The position numbers and the translations under genes were made by a program. From Dactylosporangium sp. AC04546 (GTDB lineage: Bacteria; Actinomycetota; Actinomycetes; Mycobacteriales; Micromonosporaceae): a stretch of DNA of 64,000 nucleotides. This document shows positions 40,891-48,811 of the stretch, piece after piece; position 1 is the first letter of the stretch, and each line of letters starts with the position of its first letter. The stretch lies in NCBI RefSeq assembly GCF_022095675.1, contig NZ_JAHYSG010000041.1, positions 1-64,000 of the forward strand, in the 5' to 3' direction. The notes under the pieces were generated by a model. The model ran no database searches. It was not told where the DNA came from and saw only the letters and a program-made list of their open reading frames with translations.

Positions 40891-40923
40891 GTTCAGGAGC
40901 AGGCCAACTGGCGTTCATCATCG
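40891..40923. promoter_or_regulatory. Candidate Pho box, three 11-bp units
   Basis: Three exactly phased 11-mers, GTTCAGGAGCA, GGCCAACTGGC and GTTCATCATCG, lie 59-91 bp before the phoX ATG. Actinomycete PhoP binds direct repeats of about 11 bp whose best-conserved part is GTTCA. Units 1 and 3 carry it exactly and the middle unit is degenerate. This fits phosphate-starvation control of the PhoX gene. Confidence 0.6.
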
Positions 40924-40981
40924 ACTCTTACGGTGCGCGGCAATTGACCACGAGTTCCAATCCCGCGACGAGGAGCCCTGC

Positions 40982-43129
40982 ATGACAGAGCCACACCGCC
41001 GCCCTTTGCCGTTCATCGGTACCGCAAAGGTGCCCTCCCACGGCGGCCGTGACCGGATGACCTGCCTGTACCGCTGTGGCAACGCCTGTGACCACCCGGT
41101 GCCCAACCAGTCCGCCAACGAGTACTTCGGCGACCTGATGACCACCGGCGCCGGCGCCGGCGAGGTCACCCGCCGCGGCGTCATGCGCGGCGCGTTCGTC
41201 GTCGGCCTGGCCGGCGCGGGCGTCGCGGCCGGCGCCGTGCCCGCCATGGCCGCCCCGGCCGGCGAGGTGACCGAGCCCGACGTCCTCGTCCCCGAGGTCG
41301 ACACGTTCGCCGCGAAGGCCCCCGAGTCGTCGCAGCTGACCTTCAAGGCCGTCACGCCCAACCAGGTCGACGGCATCGTGGTGCCCAACGGCTACGACCA
41401 CGCCGTCGTCATCAAGTGGGGCGACGAGGTCGTCCCGGGCGCGCCGCGCTTCAACGTGGCGAAGCAGTCGGCCGACGCGCAGTCGAAGCAGTTCGGCTAC
41501 AACAACGACTTCGTCGCCGTGCTGCCGCTGGACCGCCGCGGCGAGCGTGCGCTGCTCGTGTGCAACCACGAGTACACCAACGAGGACCTCATGTTCCCCG
41601 CCTTCCCGGGCATGGACGGGCTGTCGGTGGAGCAGCTGAAGGTCGCGATGGCCGCGCACGGCATGTCCGTCGTGGAGCTGGAGCGGGTCGGCAACTCGGG
41701 CCAGTGGGAGCCGGTGACCCGCGGCTCGCGCCGCTACAACCGCCGCATCACGGCGCTGGCCACCAAGTTCTCGGTCACCGGCCCGGCGGCCGGCAGCGCG
41801 CTGCTGAAGACCAAGGCGGACCCGACCGGCCGCGTGGTCGTCGGCACGCTGAACAACTGCGCCGGCGGCGTGACCCCGTGGGGCACGATCCTGTCCGGCG
41901 AGGAGAACTTCAACCAGTACTTCGTGGGCGCCGAGACCTCGACGGGCGTCGACAAGGACCGGTTCAACCGCTACGGCATCGACACGGTGAACCACTACCC
42001 GTCGGGCAGCCGCAAGTGGGACCGGGCCGACGAGCGCTTCGACCTGACGAAGAACCCCAACGAGGCCAACCGCTTCGGCTGGGTCGTCGAGGTCGACCCG
42101 TTCACCCCGGGCTCGACCCCGCGCAAGCACACGGCCCTGGGCCGGGTGAAGCACGAGGGCGCGAACATCATCATCGCCAACAGCGGCAAGGCCGTGGCCT
42201 ACATGGGCGACGACGAGCGGTTCGACTACCTCTACAAGTTCGTGTCGGACAAGAAGTTCGACAGCGGCAAGTCGTACTTCGCCCGCCGGCACAACCTGAC
42301 CCTGCTGGAGTCGGGCACGCTGTACGTGGCGAAGCTCGGCTTCACCTCGGCCGCCGAGATCGACGGCTCGGGCAAGCTGCCCTCGGACGGCGCGTTCAAC
42401 GGCACCGGCACCTGGATCCCGCTGGTCAAGGACGGCAAGTCGCAGGTCCCCGGCATGACCACCGAGGAGGTGCTGGTCTTCACCCGCCTCGCCGGTGACG
42501 CGGTCGGCGCCACCAAGATGGACCGCCCGGAGGACGTCGAGCCGAACCCGAAGACCGGCAAGATCTACGTCGCGCTGACCAACAACACGGCGCGCGGCCC
42601 GGCCGGCAAGGCGCCCGCCGACGAGGCGAACCCGCGCACCAACAACAAGCACGGCCACATCTTCGAGATCACCGAGGACGGCGGCGACCACACGGGCACC
42701 ACGTTCACCTGGACGATCCCGATCGTCTGCGGCGACCCGAAGGACCCGGCCACGTACTTCATGGGCTACGACAAGAACCTGGTGTCGCCGATCTCCTGCC
42801 CGGACAACGTCGCGTTCGACGGCGCCGGCAACCTGTGGATCGCGACCGACGGCAACGCGCTCGGCACCAACGACGGCCTGTTCGCGGTGCCGCTCGAGGG
42901 CGCGGAGAAGGGCCACCTCAAGCAGTTCCTGACGGTGCCCTACGGCGCCGAGACCTGCGGCCCGTGGATCCACACCGACAACAGGAGCGCGTTCGTCGCC
43001 GTGCAGCACCCGGGCGAGATCTCGGGCGCCTCGGTCGAGAAGCCGGCGTCGAACTGGCCCGACGGCGACTTCGCCAAGCCCGGCATCGCCGTGGCCTGGC
43101 GGGTCGACGGCCGCAACATCGGCGTCTGA
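40982..43129 (+). CDS. phoX: PhoX-family alkaline phosphatase
   Basis: A 715-aa secreted phosphatase of the PhoX (DUF839) family. The start at ATG 40982 is supported by GAGGAG upstream. A twin-arginine signal is visible (TRRGVMRGAFVVGLAGAG, Arg64-Arg65) with probable cleavage after PAMA near residue 90. The ~60-residue stretch before the twin-arginine motif, including CLYRCGNACDHP, is normal for this family. Downstream are family motifs such as NNCAGGVTPWGTILSGEENF and VEPNPKTGKIYVALTNN. PhoX enzymes use iron and calcium and release phosphate from organic esters outside the cell. A Pho-box-like repeat precedes it, and a strong stem-loop follows. Confidence 0.93.
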   Translation: MTEPHRRPLPFIGTAKVPSHGGRDRMTCLYRCGNACDHPVPNQSANEYFGDLMTTGAGAGEVTRRGVMRGAFVVGLAGAGVAAGAVPAMAAPAGEVTEPDVLVPEVDTFAAKAPESSQLTFKAVTPNQVDGIVVPNGYDHAVVIKWGDEVVPGAPRFNVAKQSADAQSKQFGYNNDFVAVLPLDRRGERALLVCNHEYTNEDLMFPAFPGMDGLSVEQLKVAMAAHGMSVVELERVGNSGQWEPVTRGSRRYNRRITALATKFSVTGPAAGSALLKTKADPTGRVVVGTLNNCAGGVTPWGTILSGEENFNQYFVGAETSTGVDKDRFNRYGIDTVNHYPSGSRKWDRADERFDLTKNPNEANRFGWVVEVDPFTPGSTPRKHTALGRVKHEGANIIIANSGKAVAYMGDDERFDYLYKFVSDKKFDSGKSYFARRHNLTLLESGTLYVAKLGFTSAAEIDGSGKLPSDGAFNGTGTWIPLVKDGKSQVPGMTTEEVLVFTRLAGDAVGATKMDRPEDVEPNPKTGKIYVALTNNTARGPAGKAPADEANPRTNNKHGHIFEITEDGGDHTGTTFTWTIPIVCGDPKDPATYFMGYDKNLVSPISCPDNVAFDGAGNLWIATDGNALGTNDGLFAVPLEGAEKGHLKQFLTVPYGAETCGPWIHTDNRSAFVAVQHPGEISGASVEKPASNWPDGDFAKPGIAVAWRVDGRNIGV

Positions 43130-43137
43130 CGTCGCCG

Positions 43138-43178
43138 GTACCGGCCGTTCGGGTCCTCACGATCCGAACGGCCGGTAC
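43138..43178. terminator. Stem-loop terminator overlapping the convergent gene
   Basis: Perfect 15-bp arms GTACCGGCCGTTCGG (43138-43152) and CCGAACGGCCGGTAC (43164-43178) surround an 11-base loop. It terminates the phoX transcript and also includes the stop codon and last codons of the convergent membrane protein gene, so it may work in both directions. Confidence 0.85.
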
Positions 43179-43633
43179 ACCATCAGGACCACGATCACAC
43201 AGACGATCACGAACGACAGCCCGGCGGCCCCGGCGAGCCGGTCGCCGAGCGCGCTCAGCCGCTCCCGCTCCACGCCGTCGGGCTCGTCGAGGGCCGCCAC
43301 GGCCGAGCGCTGCTGCAGCAGCCGCGCCGCCTTGCGCAGGGCCGGCACCGTGTAGCCGGCCGACACCCCGAGCAGCACGACGAACAGCGTCGAGGAGATG
43401 ATGACCCAGGGTGTCGCGAAGGTGTACCGCGAGGACACCGCCACCGCGAGCGCCCCGAACAGCGCGACGACGATCGACCCGGCCGTCGCCCAGCGCCCCG
43501 CGACGAACGCCTGACGCGCCTCGTCGGCGTCGTTCTTGCGGATGGCCCGGCGGCCGACGAACCCGGCGAGCACGAGCGGCCCGATGAGCAGGACCGCCGC
43601 GAGCACGTGGACCAGGACGACGAACCGCTCCAT
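43157..43633 (-). CDS. Integral membrane protein, DUF2269-like
   Basis: A 158-aa membrane protein with about four hydrophobic segments (VLVHVLAAVLLIGPLVLAGF, GSIVVALFGALAVAVSS, IISSTLFVVLLGVSAGY, LSFVIVCVIVVLMVY). The start at ATG 43633 (MERFVVLVHVLAAV) gives a plausible N-terminus; a longer upstream frame is an antisense artefact of the HPLLLA gene. The pattern resembles DUF2269-type predicted membrane proteins. It is divergent from the HPLLLA repeat gene and its 3' end lies within the phoX terminator. Confidence 0.75.
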   Translation of the reverse strand: MERFVVLVHVLAAVLLIGPLVLAGFVGRRAIRKNDADEARQAFVAGRWATAGSIVVALFGALAVAVSSRYTFATPWVIISSTLFVVLLGVSAGYTVPALRKAARLLQQRSAVAALDEPDGVERERLSALGDRLAGAAGLSFVIVCVIVVLMVYRPFGS

Positions 43634-43753
43634 GCGCTCACCGTACGTTTCGGCCCGGATCCTGCGGGTCACCCCCGGCGAATGGCGCCCACTGCCCCTG
43701 CCACCGGCCATGGTGGACGCGTCCCAATACCGGAACGTTCTCAGGGGGAACCC

Positions 43754-44170
43754 ATGACGAGTGCCACGGCCGAACGCACGCAGGGCGGCACGATGGAGCG
43801 CGAAGGCGAAGACGTGCTCCACCCGCTGCTGCTCGCCGCGTTGATGTCGCGCCGCGAGGAATCGTCCGAACGGATCTTCGAGCACCCGCTGCTGCTCGCC
43901 GCGCTCGCCAAGCGGCGCTCGGAGGGCGAGAGCATCATCGAACACCCGCTCCTGCTCGCCATGCTGGCCAAGCGCCGCCGCGAGGAAGAGGGCGAGAGCA
44001 TCATCGAACACCCGCTGCTGCTGGCGATGATGATGCGCCGCCGGGAACGCGGGGAGAACATCATCCAGCACCCGCTCCTGCTGGCCATGCTGATGCGCCG
44101 CCGCTCCGAGGAGGGCGAGAGCGGCATCGAGCACCCGCTGCTGCTCGCCGCGATGCTCGCCCGCCGATAA
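43754..44170 (+). CDS. Hexa-repeat HPLLLA protein
   Basis: A 138-aa protein of a kind I do not recognise. After a short leader (MTSATAERTQGGTME) it consists of six tandem copies of a 20-22-residue unit with the consensus GESIIEHPLLLAMLARRRxEE. The invariant HPLLLA begins at residues 23, 44, 64, 86, 106 and 128. Each unit has an acidic edge, a hydrophobic core and a dibasic or tribasic end, so it could form a charged amphipathic helix of three heptads. It starts at ATG 43754 behind GGGGGAA. A downstream companion gene follows. The repeats look like a self-assembling scaffold, a multivalent binding array or a multi-peptide precursor; I cannot tell which. Confidence 0.75.
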   Translation: MTSATAERTQGGTMEREGEDVLHPLLLAALMSRREESSERIFEHPLLLAALAKRRSEGESIIEHPLLLAMLAKRRREEEGESIIEHPLLLAMMMRRRERGENIIQHPLLLAMLMRRRSEEGESGIEHPLLLAAMLARR

Positions 44171-44202
44171 CGCCAGCCGTCTCAGCCGGCCGCTGCCGCC
44201 GT

Positions 44203-44223
44203 CCTCCGGACGCCCACCGGAGG
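44203..44223. other. Short inverted repeat between the repeat gene and its companion
   Basis: Arms CCTCCGG (44203-44209) and CCGGAGG (44217-44223) are separated by ACGCCCA, 33 bp after the stop of the HPLLLA gene and 40 bp before the next start. It may act as a partial terminator, an RNA processing hairpin or nothing at all. Confidence 0.35.
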
Positions 44224-44262
44224 CCGGAGGCAGGACCGGCGATCCCACGTTAGGAGCCCGCC

Positions 44263-44658
44263 ATGCCGGCCGAGCCGTCCGGCGATCACGAGCAGACCCC
44301 GCACGGGGACTCGGCGATCGACGATCTCATCCTCGACATCCTCAACGACGCGAGCCGGGCGCAGGGTGCCGTCGCCCGCGGGCGGCCGTCGCCCGCCGCG
44401 TCGCTGCTCGACCTGGTGATGACCCAGGGCACCCGCGGCACCGGCGGCTCCCTCGTCGAGCGGGTGCTGCTCGCCGAGGTGGTCGCCGGCGCCATCGCCG
44501 ACGCGCTCGCGCCGGCCCTGGCCGAGGCGCTCGCGCCGCGGCTGCTGCAGATCATGGAGGGTGGTGACGGCGGCGACGGCGGCGACGGCGCGCAGGCGCA
44601 CGGCCGGCGCCCCGCCGCCACCAAGTCGACGTCCTCCCGCAAGACCGACGCGAAGTAA
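44263..44658 (+). CDS. Companion protein of the HPLLLA repeat gene
   Basis: A 131-aa protein starting at ATG 44263, with GGAG nine bases upstream. The N-terminal half contains an amphipathic segment DSAIDDLILDILNDASRAQG. The middle has SLLDLVMTQGTRG, and then a long hydrophobic/Ala-rich helix (LLAEVVAGAIADALAPALAE, continuing LAPRLLQIM). The C-terminus is Gly/Asp-rich then basic (GGDGGDGGDGAQAHGRRPAA). The family is unrecognised. It lies 92 bp after the repeat protein on the same strand and its long helix could pair with the repeats. It has no signal peptide. Confidence 0.65.
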   Translation: MPAEPSGDHEQTPHGDSAIDDLILDILNDASRAQGAVARGRPSPAASLLDLVMTQGTRGTGGSLVERVLLAEVVAGAIADALAPALAEALAPRLLQIMEGGDGGDGGDGAQAHGRRPAATKSTSSRKTDAK

Positions 44659-44661
44659 CGC

Positions 44662-46524
44662 CTAGCAGCCGATCCTCGAGGCCCCGACCGCCACGTCGTC
44701 GAACCACAGCGTGTCGTCACCCGTGCCGTAGGCCTCCCAGCCGAGCCGCAGGTCGGCCGGCTGCGGCCGCCAGGTGCGGGCCAGCCACTGCTGGTCGATG
44801 TCGGCGGTCGGGGTGCCGTCGACGGTCAGGCCCGGCACCGCGGTGCCGTCCAGCCACGTCGACAGGGTGCCCCGGCCGTCGACCATGAACTCGACACACG
44901 TCCACGTGCCGGTCGCGAGCGGCCGGCTCTGCGCCACGCCGGCCGGGCTCTGCGCCGGCAGGGTGGCGTCGTCGGACTCGCGGTTCCACTGCAGGGCGCC
45001 GTTCTGGCCGCCGAGGCGCAGGTCCTTGCCGCCGTCGGCGGTGTCCTTGAGGGCGGCGAAGGCGACGTGGGCGCTGGGCAGCGCCGTGCTGTGCCGGACG
45101 TAGAACCTGCCGTACCACACCGAACCGAGGCCGCTGAGGTCCTTCGTCGGCTTCAGCATGACGTGGTTGCAGTACCCGGCCTTGCCGTCGACCCGGACCG
45201 ACTTCGTGCCGCCGTGCCGCACGGCGGTGTCGACGGTGGCCGTGCCGCTGCCCTGGCAGTTGGCGAAGGACAGCCCCCAGTCACCCGACACCGTGCTGCC
45301 GGCCTGGTTCTCGAAGCCGTCGCAGAACGCCGCCGCGCCGCAGTTCGCCGCCGGGGGCGGCCCGGACGTGCTCACGGACGGGCTGGCGGAAGGGCCGGAA
45401 GGACCCTGGGACGGTGGGGTGCCCCCGGCGGCCGTGCAGACCGGCTGCGGCAGCGGGGTGCTCGCGCCGTTGGCCAGGAATCCGAACTGTGTGCTGCCCT
45501 TGGCCGGCACCGTGCCGTTCCACGCGGCGTTCGTGGCGGTCACCCTGGTGCCGGACTGGCCGACGGTCGCGTTCCAGCCCTGCGTGACGGTCTGCCCGCC
45601 GGTGTAGTCCCAGCCGACGGTCCAGCCGCTGATCGGCGCCGTGCCCGGGTTGGTGACGGTCACCGAGCCCTGGAACCCGCCCTGCCAGGCACTGGCGACC
45701 TGGTACGTGGCGGTGCAGCTTCCGCCGGTGGGGTTGCCCGGCCCGGAGCTCGACGGGGCCGGGCTGGACGGACCGGGGCTCGACGGGCCCGGGCTCGACG
45801 GCCCCGGGCCGCTGTTTCCGCCGATGCCGGTGACCTCGCCGTTGCCGCCGTCGAAGACCACGTCGGAGCAGTTGTAGAACGTCTCGGTGCTGTCCGAGCG
45901 GGCCCACATCGAGTAGATGATGTGCCGGCCCGACTTGTTCGACGGCAGGCGCCCGGTCCAGTAGTAGTGCCCGGTGGCGGTGCCCGGCGAGCCGACCATC
46001 GGCGGGTTCGTCGCCTGCAGGAACGGCGTCGGCTCCAGGTCACCCCAGGCCAGGGGCTTGAGCGGGTCGAAGCCGTCCTTGGTGATGTACAGCGAGAACG
46101 TGCCCGGGTGCGCCGCCCAGTTGCTGTAGTCGAACTCCATGCTGGCGCCGGCGGTCAGGTGGGTCACCGGCCAGTCGTTGCGGGCCAGGTCGAAGCCCGA
46201 GAAGTCGTACACCGTCGCGTTCGCGCTGCACAGCTTGCCGTCCGGCAGGAAGCCGGAGATCCGCCCGGCGCCGTCGGAGCGCAGCTGGGCGAACCAGTTG
46301 TACAGCGAGTTCGGCCCGCTCTGGGCCACGGCGGCGGCGCAGGCGGGGTTCTTCGGCTGGATCGCACCGGTGGCGTCGAGGCCGTCCTTCCAGCACAGGT
46401 ACGTCCGGTTCCCCGGCTGCATCATCGCGCCGTGCGCGGACGCCGGGCTCGCGGTCAGCACGACGGCGGCCGCACCGGCCATCGCCGCGGCGAGCCAGAG
46501 CGCCACTCTTCGTCGTCGGTCCAC
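44662..46524 (-). CDS. AA10 lytic polysaccharide monooxygenase with CBM2 and jelly-roll domain
   Basis: A 620-aa secreted enzyme starting at GTG 46524, with GAGGAG about 9 bases upstream. A signal peptide ends PASA, leaving His31 as the mature N-terminal residue. HGAMMQPGNRTYLCWKDGL is the copper histidine-brace start of an AA10 LPMO, and His139 in SNWAAHPGTF gives the second copper ligand. The AA10 domain (31 to about 225) resembles the cellulose-oxidising CelS2-type. A Pro/Ser linker of GPSSP repeats leads to a CBM2 (about 267-361). A C-terminal domain (about 390-620, with YGRFYVRHSTALPSAH) looks like a Cip1-type jelly-roll sugar-binding domain. It cleaves crystalline cellulose oxidatively outside the cell. 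Confidence 0.9.
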   Translation of the reverse strand: MDRRRRVALWLAAAMAGAAAVVLTASPASAHGAMMQPGNRTYLCWKDGLDATGAIQPKNPACAAAVAQSGPNSLYNWFAQLRSDGAGRISGFLPDGKLCSANATVYDFSGFDLARNDWPVTHLTAGASMEFDYSNWAAHPGTFSLYITKDGFDPLKPLAWGDLEPTPFLQATNPPMVGSPGTATGHYYWTGRLPSNKSGRHIIYSMWARSDSTETFYNCSDVVFDGGNGEVTGIGGNSGPGPSSPGPSSPGPSSPAPSSSGPGNPTGGSCTATYQVASAWQGGFQGSVTVTNPGTAPISGWTVGWDYTGGQTVTQGWNATVGQSGTRVTATNAAWNGTVPAKGSTQFGFLANGASTPLPQPVCTAAGGTPPSQGPSGPSASPSVSTSGPPPAANCGAAAFCDGFENQAGSTVSGDWGLSFANCQGSGTATVDTAVRHGGTKSVRVDGKAGYCNHVMLKPTKDLSGLGSVWYGRFYVRHSTALPSAHVAFAALKDTADGGKDLRLGGQNGALQWNRESDDATLPAQSPAGVAQSRPLATGTWTCVEFMVDGRGTLSTWLDGTAVPGLTVDGTPTADIDQQWLARTWRPQPADLRLGWEAYGTGDDTLWFDDVAVGASRIGC

Positions 46525-46750
46525 TGCATCTCCTCGGTCATCGAGCTCGGTCACTGCATCCGGATTGAAGGCGGCTGACCAGCGCATTGACAACGGCTCA
46601 CCGCCTGCCGAGCGCGATGTCCAGGGTTTTGGGATGAAAGATTCATCACCAGCCGCTACCCACCCGCCTGGTGGGGTCGGTAGGCTTCCGACGCTCAGTG
46701 CGCCTTTTGTCCCCACTCCCCCCTCCCGCGAGAAACATCGAGGTCTGGCC

Positions 46751-47932
46751 ATGGGTTCATCCGCTCCCCTGCGGATCGCTGTCGTCGGCGCCGGCATCGG
46801 CGGGCTCGCCACCGCCATCGCCCTGCGCGCCAAGGGTCACGAGGTCGACGTGTACGACCAGGCGAGCGAACTGACCGCCATCGGCGCCGGCATCGCCCTC
46901 GGCGCGAACGGCATGAAGGTGCTCGACCGCCTGGGTCTCGGCCCGGCGGTCCGCGACGCCGCCTCCAACCTGCAGCGCATCCAGTTCCACCACTGGAAGA
47001 CCGGCGACATCTTCTACGAGCACCCGATGGGCGACTGGTACGACGAGCGCTTCGGCGGCCCGTTCCTCGGCATCCACCGGGCCGACATGCACCAGGTGCT
47101 GCTCGACGCCTACGACGGGTCCCCGCTCCTCGGCCACCGGGCCACCGCGGTCCGCGAGTCCGAGGACGCCGCCGAGGTCGAGTTCGCCAACGGCACGACC
47201 GTCACCGCCGATGTGGTGATCGGCGCCGACGGCCTGCGCTCGGCCGTCCGCGAGCACGTCACCGGCCCCGACGAGGCCGTCTTCTCGGCGATGAGCTGCT
47301 ACCGCGGCCTGGTGCCGGTGGAGAAGGTCCCCGGCGGCGACGAGATGGGCCTGACGTTCTTCCTCGGCCCGAACCGCCACCTGGTGGTGTACCCGGTCCG
47401 CGGCGGCGAGCTCATCAACTTCGTCGCCTACGTCCCCGACCCGGAGTGGACCCTGGAGTCCTGGTCGTCGAAGGCCGACTCGGCCGAGGCGGTGGCCGCG
47501 TTCGCGGGCTGGAACGACACGGTCACCACGATGCTGGCCAACGTGCAGGAGACGGGCCGCTGGGCCCTCTACGACCGCGAGCCGCTGCGCCGCTGGAGCA
47601 CGGGCCGGGTGACCCTGCTGGGCGACGCGGCCCACCCGATGCTGCCGCACGCCGGCCAGGGCAGCAACCAGGCCATCGAGGACGTCTCGGTCCTGGTGGC
47701 CCTGCTCGGCGACGGGGACCTCCCGGTCGCCGACGCCCTGCACCGCTACGAGCAGATCCGCAAGCCGCGCACCCGCCAGATCCAGATGGGCTCCCGCGGC
47801 AACGCGGCCTGCTTCCAGCTCCCGGACGGCCCGGCGGCGGACGAGCGCAACGCCCGCCTGCTGAGCCTGCCGGACAACGTGGCCTGGATCCACGGCCACG
47901 ACCCGGAGTCGGACCTCACGCCCGTGGCGTAA
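46751..47932 (+). CDS. FAD-dependent monooxygenase, salicylate-hydroxylase-like
   Basis: A 393-aa group A flavin monooxygenase starting at ATG 46751. The FAD-binding GAGIGG motif is at residues 13-18 (IAVVGAGIGGLATAIALRA). The GADGLRSAVRE segment is the DG motif and LLGDAAHPMLPHAGQGSNQA is the GD motif that closes around FAD and NADPH. The family hydroxylates aromatic acids such as salicylate or oxidises other small molecules. It is divergent from the LPMO by about 226 bp, a non-coding stretch in which I find no gene. It ends just before a nested inverted repeat. Confidence 0.9.
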   Translation: MGSSAPLRIAVVGAGIGGLATAIALRAKGHEVDVYDQASELTAIGAGIALGANGMKVLDRLGLGPAVRDAASNLQRIQFHHWKTGDIFYEHPMGDWYDERFGGPFLGIHRADMHQVLLDAYDGSPLLGHRATAVRESEDAAEVEFANGTTVTADVVIGADGLRSAVREHVTGPDEAVFSAMSCYRGLVPVEKVPGGDEMGLTFFLGPNRHLVVYPVRGGELINFVAYVPDPEWTLESWSSKADSAEAVAAFAGWNDTVTTMLANVQETGRWALYDREPLRRWSTGRVTLLGDAAHPMLPHAGQGSNQAIEDVSVLVALLGDGDLPVADALHRYEQIRKPRTRQIQMGSRGNAACFQLPDGPAADERNARLLSLPDNVAWIHGHDPESDLTPVA

Positions 47933-47963
47933 GCCCGTCGCGGGTTCGTGTCGAAATCTCGTC

Positions 47964-48013
47964 CTCCCGTTCGACGCGTCGGTGAGAGCTCACCTGACCA
48001 CGTCGAACGGGAG
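47964..48013. promoter_or_regulatory. Nested inverted repeat sequestering a ribosome-binding site
   Basis: Perfect 13-bp arms CTCCCGTTCGACG (47964-47976) and CGTCGAACGGGAG (48001-48013) enclose a second palindrome, GGTGAG-AG-CTCACC (47981-47994). The right arm contains the GGGAG that serves the ATG at 48021. In RNA the stem would hide that ribosome site. In DNA it is a large two-fold symmetric operator. Either use implies regulation of the DUF998 gene. Confidence 0.6.
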
Positions 48014-48020
48014 ACCCGAG

Positions 48021-48650
48021 ATGACCACGACGACCCACACCGCTCCCCGCACCCGCGCCCTCACCCGCTCGGTGACGCCTGCCGTCGCCGCCGCACCGCT
48101 CTTCGTCGCCGCGGCCCTGGCGCAGGCCGCGACCCGCGACGGCTACGACCTGACCCGCCACCCGGTGAGCATGCTGGCCCTGGGCGACCTGGGCTGGATC
48201 CAGACGACGGTCTTCGTCGCGACGGCCCTGCTCACGCTGGCCGCCGTCCCCGCCGTCCGCCGCCTGGCCTCCGGCTGGACCCCACGCCTGCTGACCCTGA
48301 TCGGCGCGGGCCTGCTGGTGGCGGCGACCTTCGAGATGGACCCGTCCGACGGCTTCCCGCTCGGCACTCCCGCCGGCCCGCCGTCGTCGCTGAGCTGGCA
48401 CTTCGTCCTGCACAACGTGGGCGGCAGCCTGTCGTTCCTCTCGATGATCGCGCTGTGCTTCGTCCTGTCCCGCCGCCTGCCGGGCACGTGGCGCTGGACC
48501 GGCCGCACGGCGGGCGCCCTGTTCACGGCCGGCCTGGCGTGGGCGATGACGGGCGGCACGGCGGGCTCACTGACCCTGTTCCTGGGCGTGGCGGTGGCCT
48601 GGCTGTGGATCGCCGCGGCCCTGCACCGTCTCCAGAGCCGCCCGGTGTGA
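48021..48650 (+). CDS. DUF998-family membrane protein
   Basis: A 209-aa membrane protein starting at ATG 48021. It has six hydrophobic segments, and its second half begins with the family hallmark DGYDLTRHPVSMLALGDLGW. DUF998 proteins are widespread in actinomycetes with no established function. It follows the flavin monooxygenase by 88 bp, and a nested inverted repeat covers its translation start. A strong stem-loop follows its stop. Confidence 0.88.
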   Translation: MTTTTHTAPRTRALTRSVTPAVAAAPLFVAAALAQAATRDGYDLTRHPVSMLALGDLGWIQTTVFVATALLTLAAVPAVRRLASGWTPRLLTLIGAGLLVAATFEMDPSDGFPLGTPAGPPSSLSWHFVLHNVGGSLSFLSMIALCFVLSRRLPGTWRWTGRTAGALFTAGLAWAMTGGTAGSLTLFLGVAVAWLWIAAALHRLQSRPV

Positions 48651-48669
48651 CCCATTCGCAGCGATCGAG

Positions 48670-48697
48670 GTCCTGCGTCGGGTCTCCGACGCAGGAC
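48670..48697. terminator. Perfect 12-bp stem-loop between convergent genes
   Basis: Arms GTCCTGCGTCGG and CCGACGCAGGAC surround a four-base loop, 20 bp after the DUF998 stop. The remaining ~115 bp up to the kinase gene hold no gene. It probably serves as a bidirectional terminator. Confidence 0.8.
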
Positions 48698-48811
48698 ACG
48701 CCCGTCCACGGCGCGAGCACCCGAGCCGGCGGTGGCCGCTGTGCGCGACGGTCCCGGCGCCGAGGTCTGGAAGCTCCACTTGCTGCGCGGGCTGCCGGGC
48801 TGGTGACGCCG

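Noticed and set aside
38636..40921. A long minus-strand frame over the RibD-type, TetR and MGLFK genes
   Set aside because: Only its 38743-39288 portion has family signatures, and that is read in another frame. The remainder lacks any recognisable domain.
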